DNA of 9,172 bases, from positions 1 to 9,172 of the forward strand of contig JAGAPM010000008.1 of NCBI GenBank assembly GCA_017623265.1, in the 5' to 3' direction. Below are positions 1-5,397 of the stretch, piece by piece; position 1 is the stretch's first letter; the number at the start of each line of letters is the position of its first letter. A program made the translations under genes and the position numbers. The notes under the pieces are model-generated. The model was not told the origin of the DNA. It saw only the letters and a program-made list of their open reading frames with translations, and searched no databases. This stretch comes from Lentisphaeria bacterium (lineage in GTDB: Bacteria; Verrucomicrobiota; Lentisphaeria; Victivallales; UBA1829).

Positions 1-451
1 CCAGTTTGGATGCCAGCTCGTAATCGCCATGCAGTTTGTAACCGCCGACCGTTCCGCTCTTCTGGTATTCTTTCCAGCCGCTGCCAACGATGTAACCGCG
101 GACAATACATTCCAGCGGAATGGTCTTTGCCTTCTTCACGATCATGGATCTGCCGCCCAGATCCTTTTTGTACGGAGCGAGGAACTTGGGGAAGTCTTCC
201 ACATCCGTATAAAGAAGGTGATTGGGCGCCCATGAAAGGTAGTCGAACCAGAAAAGGCTCATTGCGGTAAGCACTTTACCCTTATCGGGAATCCCGTTGG
301 GCATCACGCAGTCAAATGCACTGATGCGGTCGGTTGCGACAAAAAGAAGCGTATCACCCAGATCGTAAACATCACGGACTTTCCCTCTGTGAGGGGCGGG
401 TAAGCCGGGAAGTTCTGTCTCAAGAAGAGCCCCGTTCGAGTCGTATTTCAT
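1..451 (-). CDS. purC: Phosphoribosylaminoimidazole-succinocarboxamide synthase (SAICAR synthetase), N-terminal part
   Basis: Cytosolic enzyme of de novo purine synthesis that joins CAIR and L-aspartate with ATP hydrolysis to give SAICAR. Only the first 150 codons are in the window; the gene continues past the left edge. The translation starts MKYDSNGALLET and carries the family landmarks: GKVRDVYDLGD (residues 23-33, phosphate-binding region), FVATDRISAFDCVMPNGIPDKG (residues 37-58), and the SAICAR signature IPLECIVRGY...GSGW. The DRISAFD-VMPNGIPDKG form resembles the longer, yeast Ade1-like type of PurC. The ATG at 451-449 is the only plausible start ahead of these motifs. A weak Shine-Dalgarno AAGGAC (465-470) lies 13 bases upstream, further than usual. 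The gene begins 22 bases after the rplU stop with no hairpin between them, so it is probably co-transcribed from the rplU promoter. Family assignment is secure; the operon link is inferred. Confidence 0.95.
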   Translation of the reverse strand, partial: MKYDSNGALLETELPGLPAPHRGKVRDVYDLGDTLLFVATDRISAFDCVMPNGIPDKGKVLTAMSLFWFDYLSWAPNHLLYTDVEDFPKFLAPYKKDLGGRSMIVKKAKTIPLECIVRGYIVGSGWKEYQKSGTVGGYKLHGDYELASKL

Positions 452-473
452 GGTCAGACCGTATGTCCTTTTG

Positions 474-782
474 TTATGCAATCGAGAGGATTCTGACTTT
501 GGTCAGTTCCTGACGATGGCCTTTGCGTTTACGGTAACCTTTGCGGCGTTTCATCTTGAATGCGATCAGCTTGGGACCGCGGAACTGATCGATGATTTCT
601 GCTTCAACTTTAGCACCTTCAATAACCGGGGTACCAACTTTGATCTCTGCGCCTTCGCCCATTGCGAGGACCTGAGAGAATGTAACTTTCGTGCCGATTT
701 CGCCGGCGAGTCTTTCCACTGCGACGACGTCCTTTTCCTGCACTTTGAACTGTTTGCCGCCTGTTGCGATGACTGCGTACAT
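474..782 (-). CDS. rplU: 50S ribosomal protein L21 (bL21)
   Basis: Primary 23S rRNA-binding protein of the large ribosomal subunit. The 102-residue product is the normal length for bL21. It opens with MYAVIATGGKQFKV, the conserved start of the family, has the usual small beta-barrel pattern in the middle, and ends with the basic RNA-binding stretch KMKRRKGYRKRKGHRQ followed by TKVRILSI. A strong AAGGAG (790-795) sits 7 bases upstream of the ATG. A promoter is visible at 847-875, giving a leader of about 58 bases that is A-rich and looks unstructured. In most bacteria rplU is followed by rpmA (bL27), often with obg. Here the next gene, 22 bases on, is purC, so the usual partner is not adjacent. 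rpmA could lie elsewhere in the genome. Confidence 0.98.
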   Translation of the reverse strand: MYAVIATGGKQFKVQEKDVVAVERLAGEIGTKVTFSQVLAMGEGAEIKVGTPVIEGAKVEAEIIDQFRGPKLIAFKMKRRKGYRKRKGHRQELTKVRILSIA

Positions 783-789
783 GTTTGTG

Positions 790-795
790 CTCCTT
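790..795 (-). promoter_or_regulatory. Ribosome binding site of rplU
   Basis: AAGGAG on the minus strand, 7 bases ahead of the rplU ATG. It is one of the strongest Shine-Dalgarno matches in the window, as expected for a ribosomal protein gene. Confidence 0.85.
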
Positions 796-846
796 ATGTT
801 TTATGTTTTAATTTGTTTTGTTCTTTCCAAAAAGATGGATTCTGTT

Positions 847-875
847 AATATATCATCATTTTTCAAATCTGCAAA
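847..875 (-). promoter_or_regulatory. Sigma-70-type promoter of rplU (and probably purC)
   Basis: On the minus strand a TTTGCA -35 (870-875) and a TATATT -10 (847-852) are separated by exactly 17 bases. The -10 matches the TATAAT consensus at 5 of 6 positions and the -35 matches TTGACA at 4 of 6. Transcription would start near 840. The -10 is followed by AACA, giving TATATTAACA, the same ten bases found at the greA promoter. The -35 lies inside the distal arm of the hairpin at 869-899, so this promoter overlaps the 3' end of the upstream operon. Prediction by eye; no start site has been mapped. Confidence 0.6.
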
Positions 876-899
876 CTTTTTTCCGAAAAAAATCTGCAG
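869..899 (-). other. Fourteen-bp hairpin at the 3' end of the minus-strand operon
   Basis: An inverted repeat has 14-base arms (886-899 and 869-882) and a 3-base loop (883-885), starting 20 bases after the stop codon at 920. Read as minus-strand RNA, every position pairs, including two G-U wobbles. Read as plus-strand RNA, those two positions become A-C mismatches. This asymmetry suggests the structure matters in the minus-strand transcript. It would suit an RNA 3' end for the phosphatase operon. However, no U-tract follows the stem (the next bases are ATTTGAAAAA), so it is not a classical intrinsic terminator. It may be a processing or stability hairpin, or the arms may simply mark the rplU promoter region. 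Confidence 0.5.
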
Positions 900-919
900 T
901 TTCTTGGATTTTTCCCATC

Positions 920-1351
920 TTAACGGATCTTTTCCACATTATGACGTATCTCATCCGGGACCGGATGGGTACCATCGGATGCACTGAACCGGAGCCGCCA
1001 TGGGAAGTCTTCTTCCAGCATATTACCCGTTCCGTAAAGCTCCAGCAGCGCATTGGTTGCAACTCTCCAGGTCATGCGGATCTGCCCGTATTTTTTTCCA
1101 TAATATTTAATTTTGACATCCGGACGAACGGCTCTGACCAGCTTTTTCTGTGCCGGTTTCAGTGGCAATTTTTCCGACTTGGAGACAAAGTTCCGTGCGT
1201 GGATGGTCAGAGCATTCAACTCGGCAGGGGTAAGCATATCGCTCAACTTCGGCTGAAAATCATAATCCGGAACAAATGTTTTGTCGGAACTGCAGCCGCC
1301 TGCATTCAGAAACAGAAACACAGCGGCAAAGGCAAGCAACCATTTATCCAT
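920..1351 (-). CDS. Small putative lipoprotein of unknown function
   Basis: I do not recognise this 143-residue protein. It starts with a short charged N-terminus (MDK), a hydrophobic stretch (residues 4-15) and a cysteine at position 20 in the context LNAGGCSS. This looks like a lipoprotein signal peptide, although the residue at -3 is alanine rather than the usual leucine and N occupies -4, so lipidation is likely but not certain. The mature part is soluble-looking and basic, with VRAVRPDVKIKYYGKKYG around residues 70-90 and a tryptophan/arginine-rich segment later (FPWRLRF). No cysteine pairs, catalytic motif or repeat is apparent. GAGGAG (1363-1368) lies 11 bases before the ATG, and the gene begins 21 bases after the stop of the second phosphoesterase, so it looks like the last gene of that operon. 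A role with the exported phosphoesterases is inferred from position only. Confidence 0.75.
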   Translation of the reverse strand: MDKWLLAFAAVFLFLNAGGCSSDKTFVPDYDFQPKLSDMLTPAELNALTIHARNFVSKSEKLPLKPAQKKLVRAVRPDVKIKYYGKKYGQIRMTWRVATNALLELYGTGNMLEEDFPWRLRFSASDGTHPVPDEIRHNVEKIR

Positions 1352-1372
1352 AAAAGTAAAAACTCCTCAAGT

Positions 1373-2806
1373 TTATTGATATGATCCATTTACTGTAGCA
1401 CCGGAAAGACTCTTTGTCAAATCCGTATTTTTCAGAAATGCCCGGAATGCATCCCGTACAGTCAGCGGAAGCTCCCGCCGTTTAACGGTACCGGATTCTG
1501 CGATCGCCTTGAGTATGGGAAAACGCCCGCCCGCACCGCTGACTGCATACGAGCCGAATGCAACCGTATATGTTTCTTTCGCTTCCCGGCATCGGCGATG
1601 ATGAACAAGGAACGATTTCTCCGCTCTGCCGGTCAAAGCGTTCTGCTCGTTCATAACGGCATCCAGTTCATGCTGCGTCAAAGACAGGACCGTGATAAAA
1701 TTTTCAAAGGGGATCAACCGGTAGAGATCATACTCCCGCATGCGCCCGCGACATGTGTATGAGGAATAGGAGGAACTGAATGCAAGATCCGTTCCGGCGT
1801 ATTCTGCGATCGCTCTTGCACAGAGAGGCGCCAGTGTCCCATGCTCTTTCCGGCTTTTCACCGGAGTCAACTCAAAACCGGATGGAAGTTTTGTCAGAAT
1901 CTCCTCTCTTCCGGCGGCGGCGCGGGCAAGATTTTCCATCCATTCCTCCGGCATAACGGCAGACTCGATCCCCTCCAGCGGAATCAGTTCAGACTCAACA
2001 GATACAATCTGCCGTTTTTTGGTATCGACAGACAGGCGGATCAATGCTGCATTTTTTCCGTAAGCTGTCGGCTGGACCAGCCATGCTCCGGGATAAACAT
2101 ATTTTCCCGGCACGGTCTGGTGGGTATGCCCTGCCAGAACGAGAGAAATCTCCGGAAACATTTTCAACAGAGATGCCAACGCATAAACTCTGCCGTCTTC
2201 ATTCAGTCTGCCGGAAGAAAATTCACCCAGATGGATCGCCAGAATCACCAAATCCGGTTTCGCCCGGCGAATTTCCGGCATAACCTTCGCCACCCCCTGC
2301 GCCACAGACATCAGGCGGACTCCGCTCAACTGCGGAAGAGCGATCCATTGAAAAAGGTAAGGCGGAACGATTCCGATCACAGCGATCCGTACGCCATTCC
2401 GTTCAAAAAGTGCCCAACCATTCATGGGCTTTCCATCCAGCACCAGATTGGCACCGAGAACTTTCACACCGGAAAGACGGGCAAGATTGTTTTTCAGCGT
2501 TGCTGTCCCGTAGTCGAAATCATGATTTCCCGGTACAAACACATCATATTTTGCCGCATTTAAGGCACAAATCATGGAAGCGCCGTGATCAAACGTGGCT
2601 TCATACGTTCCCTGCGTCAGGTCACCGCAATCAATGACCAGCAGACCGGGGTCGGCGGCTCGCTGCTGACGGATCAGAGAAACAACTCCTGCCATCTCCG
2701 GTGATCCGTGCAGATCGGTTGTCTGCAGAACGGTGACCGTGCGGATCTCTGCGTAACAGCAGAAAACCGCACAGAAAAAGAAGAGAATGGAGGAGATTTT
2801 CCTCAC
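1373..2806 (-). CDS. Secreted 5'-nucleotidase/2',3'-cyclic phosphodiesterase-family metallophosphoesterase (copy B)
   Basis: Predicted exported, dimetal phosphohydrolase of the UshA/5'-nucleotidase family, acting in the periplasm on nucleotides or related phosphoesters. The 477-residue product has a signal peptide (residues 1-19, cleavage after CCYA). The calcineurin-like domain has all family motifs: TTDLHG (D31, H33), DCGD (D62), PGNHDF (N94, H95), AIHLG (H192) and LAGHTH (H227, H229). A 5'-nucleotidase C-terminal domain follows (about 305-460). It keeps the substrate-pocket motif IPFENF (365-370) and a GSYAVSGAGG segment resembling the family's second pocket. The start codon is GTG, 10 bases after the stop of copy A. 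It has no good Shine-Dalgarno and no other in-frame start nearby; an in-frame stop lies at 2824-2822. Translation is therefore probably coupled to copy A. The protein is a clear paralogue of copy A. Exact substrate is unknown. Confidence 0.9.
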   Translation of the reverse strand: MRKISSILFFFCAVFCCYAEIRTVTVLQTTDLHGSPEMAGVVSLIRQQRAADPGLLVIDCGDLTQGTYEATFDHGASMICALNAAKYDVFVPGNHDFDYGTATLKNNLARLSGVKVLGANLVLDGKPMNGWALFERNGVRIAVIGIVPPYLFQWIALPQLSGVRLMSVAQGVAKVMPEIRRAKPDLVILAIHLGEFSSGRLNEDGRVYALASLLKMFPEISLVLAGHTHQTVPGKYVYPGAWLVQPTAYGKNAALIRLSVDTKKRQIVSVESELIPLEGIESAVMPEEWMENLARAAAGREEILTKLPSGFELTPVKSRKEHGTLAPLCARAIAEYAGTDLAFSSSYSSYTCRGRMREYDLYRLIPFENFITVLSLTQHELDAVMNEQNALTGRAEKSFLVHHRRCREAKETYTVAFGSYAVSGAGGRFPILKAIAESGTVKRRELPLTVRDAFRAFLKNTDLTKSLSGATVNGSYQ

Positions 2807-2816
2807 AGGCAGGCGA

Positions 2817-4238
2817 TCACTTCACGGGATAAAGTTTCATCAGGTACGCCCGGAGCAAACCACGCACATGGTGGTCTGTATCAACCCGGTCTTTCACGCC
2901 GTTGGCAATGATCCGGAGCTGATTGAGAGCGCCGTCACAGCCGGTCACGTCGTAGGCATCGAACGCGATCTTCAGCGTCTGCTGTTTTCCAGGGTCTGCG
3001 CCCTTCTTGAACCAGAAGAATTTGGTACCGGGCGTCCTCTTTTCGATCTCCGCCTTGATGGTCTGGAACTGTTCCTGCGTGAGGGTCAGGACCGTGATAT
3101 ACTGATTGTTGTTGTGAAGGCGGAAGAAATCGTTTTCCGTCAAAGTGCCTTTTTTATCCCGCCAGGATGCGTAGTTGTGACAAAACACGCCGTCGCACGG
3201 GATCTGATCGGCGATCGCTTTGGCAAAGAGTTCGATCATGCGGTCGTTGGATGCGGGATCTTTCTTCACTCTGCCCAGCACAACGCCTTCCGGCAGCTGT
3301 GCCACGGGTTTCGCCAGAAAATCTTTCGTTGCCGCCTGATTTTTCACCCATACTTCGGGCATATCTGCTTTCGGAGCAACATTCTTGGTGAAGAGGATCT
3401 CTGAGTTTACGGAGATGACTTTTTTCGTTTTTGGATCGCAAATCAGTTTGATCTTCGCAATGCCGTTGCCATGGGTGGGAGGCTGCACTTCCCAACAGCC
3501 GGGATGGACTTCCAGGATCGGCACAACACGGTGGGTATGTCCGGCAAGAATAAGAGAAGCTTCCGGACAAAGCTCCTGCAGGGCACTGCTCAATGTGTAG
3601 GACCAGTTATCATTTCCGGTGACTGATTCCATAATCGACTTGGCATCCAGATGTGCCGCCACAATGACCACATCCGGCTTGGCAGCCCGTACTTCCGGCA
3701 TGATCTTTTTCAGTGTATCCACCGGAGATATGAGGCGGATCCCATTGTACAGACTGAACCCGATCCAGTTATCATACCGGTGACAAAGCAGACCGATCAC
3801 GGCGATTTTCAGACCTTTCCGTTCCAGCATAGTCCACCCGTTCAATCCTTTGGAGGGAGCTTTGGCGGGATCAATAAACTCAATATTGGCACCAAGGACC
3901 TTACCGGAGGTAAAGAGATCACAATTGCGACGGAATGCTTTGTTGCCGATCCGGAACTCATGATTGCCCGGAACAAAAATATCATACTTGAATGCATTCA
4001 GACACTCAATCATGGACGCACCGGCATCGACATACGCAGAGGGCGATCCGTTGGAAATATCGCCGCAATCGACAGCAATCAAATCCTTATCTGCCGCCCG
4101 TTCCTGATCGATGATCGTACCGATCTGAGCGATCTTTGCCTGACCGTGAATATCGGTTGTGTGAAGAATTGTCAGTTCCTGTGCGGAGAGAGCAATTGCG
4201 CCCAGACTCAGCAGCATGGTACAAATTTTTTTCATCAT
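2817..4238 (-). CDS. Secreted 5'-nucleotidase-family metallophosphoesterase (copy A, altered substrate pocket)
   Basis: Exported dimetal phosphohydrolase, 473 residues, paralogous to the next gene. A signal peptide spans residues 1-19 (MMKKICTMLLSLGAIALSA, then QE). Catalytic motifs are complete: TTDIHG (D29, H31), DCGD (D60), PGNHEF (N92, H93), AAHLD (H196) and LAGHTH (H234, H236). The histidine of the fourth motif is followed by L-D, where copy B has the more usual L-G. The C-terminal domain (about 312-470) aligns with copy B, but the pocket motif IPFENF of copy B is replaced by HNNNQY (375-380). The nucleotidase-typical P-F pair is therefore lost, and catalysis is probably retained on a different substrate. 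AAAGGA (4248-4253) sits 9 bases before the first of two ATGs, 4238 or 4235; 4238 fits best. The gene starts 47 bases after the DUF89 gene ends and is probably in the same operon. Confidence 0.9.
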   Translation of the reverse strand: MMKKICTMLLSLGAIALSAQELTILHTTDIHGQAKIAQIGTIIDQERAADKDLIAVDCGDISNGSPSAYVDAGASMIECLNAFKYDIFVPGNHEFRIGNKAFRRNCDLFTSGKVLGANIEFIDPAKAPSKGLNGWTMLERKGLKIAVIGLLCHRYDNWIGFSLYNGIRLISPVDTLKKIMPEVRAAKPDVVIVAAHLDAKSIMESVTGNDNWSYTLSSALQELCPEASLILAGHTHRVVPILEVHPGCWEVQPPTHGNGIAKIKLICDPKTKKVISVNSEILFTKNVAPKADMPEVWVKNQAATKDFLAKPVAQLPEGVVLGRVKKDPASNDRMIELFAKAIADQIPCDGVFCHNYASWRDKKGTLTENDFFRLHNNNQYITVLTLTQEQFQTIKAEIEKRTPGTKFFWFKKGADPGKQQTLKIAFDAYDVTGCDGALNQLRIIANGVKDRVDTDHHVRGLLRAYLMKLYPVK

Positions 4239-4285
4239 GTTCTGTTTTCCTTTCTCTATATCTGCTATTTTTTCTGATGCTCATG

Positions 4286-5179
4286 TCAATATACACACGG
4301 AATCGCATTTTTCTTACAGGGATCCGCATTCTGATGGATCAATTGGAGCGTAAGATGCTCCACACCGAGCAGTTTTTCCACCACCGGACACTTGGCACGG
4401 AAGAGGAATGCACTATCCCGGATCCCCATACCTTCCAGCGATTCAAAATTACCCATCCCCTTTGCAACCACAAGATCTGCCGCACGATATGCGTCCAGAA
4501 ACTCCGCACTGCAGTATTCCAGACACACACCCGCCGCATAATCGCCGGTATCAACGACCCTGTAAGTATCCAGTCCCGAAGATTTGATTTCCCGCCGGGT
4601 GACATCATTCAGCACGGGATAACCGCGCACTGCCACGGTGATTTTCCCGGCATAAGGTTCGAGCAGAAGCCGGTCGAACACCGATTCACCGCAATTATCC
4701 ATGATGTAGAGAATATTTTCCGCCTCATCCATCCGTTGCTTCAGTTTTCGCACTGCCTCCGGATCCAGCGGTTCATCAAAGGACGCAAGGACCAGCTGTT
4801 CGGCTTCCGCCAGCGTCAGATGCGGATTCGTCCCGTAATCAATGGCATTCGCACCGATCACCAGATGCACGATTGCGGAAAACGGGTCCGGATGTTTGGT
4901 AAGTTCCGGCTGAATACGCCCATAAAGCCGCCAGGCAAGTGCAATTGATTTCTCTTTGATTTCCTGATAAAGATCCACCGCCCCCAACTCGTCGGTAAGA
5001 ATACGAAAAACCTCGCGCGAGAGGATCGATGGAGTACGGGAAAAATCCGTCCGCTCATACAGTCCATTCAATTTTTCCCGGATTTCCTGACAGCGGCTTT
5101 CTGACGGCACACAATTTTCAAGCATAACCTGCACAATACGCCCGATACAACCTTCCAGACATATCCGTTCTGTTTTCAT
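4286..5179 (-). CDS. DUF89/ARMT1-like metal-dependent damage-control phosphatase
   Basis: Predicted cytosolic metal-dependent phosphatase of the DUF89 family, whose studied members remove phosphate from damaged or surplus sugar phosphates and cofactor intermediates. The 297-residue length is normal for the short prokaryotic group. Recognisable motifs in order: GANAIDYG (109-116), ILYIMDNCGESVFDRLLLE (D161, N162 in the metal site), VRGYPVLNDVT (N191, D192), a GxCLEYCSAEF block (217-227), VVAKGMGNFESL (K240-L248), and FRAKCPVV (260-267). The N-terminus has C7 and C11, a C-x3-C spacing where I expect C-x2-C in the short prokaryotic group. There is no signal peptide. GGAG (5186-5189) lies 6 bases before the ATG, and a TTGACA-17-GATATT promoter lies just upstream, so this is the first gene of the minus-strand operon. 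Substrate cannot be read from sequence. Confidence 0.88.
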   Translation of the reverse strand: MKTERICLEGCIGRIVQVMLENCVPSESRCQEIREKLNGLYERTDFSRTPSILSREVFRILTDELGAVDLYQEIKEKSIALAWRLYGRIQPELTKHPDPFSAIVHLVIGANAIDYGTNPHLTLAEAEQLVLASFDEPLDPEAVRKLKQRMDEAENILYIMDNCGESVFDRLLLEPYAGKITVAVRGYPVLNDVTRREIKSSGLDTYRVVDTGDYAAGVCLEYCSAEFLDAYRAADLVVAKGMGNFESLEGMGIRDSAFLFRAKCPVVEKLLGVEHLTLQLIHQNADPCKKNAIPCVY

Positions 5180-5215
5180 TTTCTGCTCCGTTCCTTCACC
5201 TCAATTGATTGCGGT

Positions 5216-5244
5216 AATATCAGCCATTTTTCCGCAAATGTCAA
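5216..5244 (-). promoter_or_regulatory. Promoter of the DUF89-phosphoesterase-lipoprotein operon
   Basis: On the minus strand a perfect TTGACA -35 (5239-5244) is followed after 17 bases by GATATT (5216-5221), a 4-of-6 match to the -10 consensus. The start site would be near 5209, about 30 bases before the ATG. The promoter is divergent to that of greA; the two -35 boxes are about 73 bases apart. Confidence 0.55.
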
Positions 5245-5317
5245 GTTTTATGGGCGGATTTCGTTCATTTTTTTGAAAAAAATCAAAAAAACAGCAAAAA
5301 AAATCTATTTTCTCCAT
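5245..5317. promoter_or_regulatory. A-tract-rich segment between divergent promoters (UP element or bent DNA)
   Basis: This AT-rich spacer carries three runs of A on the plus strand: 7 at 5276-5282, 7 at 5285-5291 and 8 at 5296-5303. Their centres are about 9 and 11 bases apart, close to one helical turn, the arrangement that gives intrinsic curvature. The last run falls around -57 to -50 of the predicted greA start, where an UP element would contact the RNA polymerase alpha C-terminal domain. The run positions are seen; the function is inferred. Confidence 0.45.
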
Positions 5318-5346
5318 TTGATATTTTAATGGGGAAGTATTATATT
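5318..5346 (+). promoter_or_regulatory. Sigma-70-type promoter of the giant greA gene
   Basis: TTGATA (5318-5323) and TATATT (5341-5346) are separated by 17 bases, each a 5-of-6 match to consensus. Transcription would start near 5353, giving a leader of about 45 bases. The -10 continues as TATATTAACA, identical to the rplU promoter. A direct repeat AGTTGC-atc-AGTTGC (5351-5365) lies at the predicted start and could be chance. Confidence 0.65.
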
Positions 5347-5381
5347 AACAAGTTGCATCAGTTGCTACTTTTGACAAATTT

Positions 5382-5387
5382 AAGGAG
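5382..5387 (+). promoter_or_regulatory. Ribosome binding site choosing the greA start
   Basis: AAGGAG lies 10 bases before the ATG at 5398 and 16 bases before a second in-frame ATG at 5404, favouring 5398. Another ATG at 5388 directly abuts the site but is out of frame and too close. Confidence 0.75.
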
Positions 5388-5397
5388 ATGACAGACG

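Noticed and set aside
818..1384. 188-codon plus-strand open frame opposite the lipoprotein gene
   Set aside because: The minus-strand frame has a signal peptide, a ribosome binding site and operon spacing. The plus frame spans the promoter and hairpin region and has no plausible protein features.
2787..3404. 205-codon plus-strand open frame opposite copy A
   Set aside because: Antisense shadow of the C-terminal half of a clear metallophosphoesterase gene.
4256..4292. TTGACA upstream of copy A on the minus strand, with a TATAGA further down, as a second promoter
   Set aside because: The spacer would be 23 bases, too long for a sigma-70 promoter, and TTGACA overlaps the DUF89 stop codon by coding chance.
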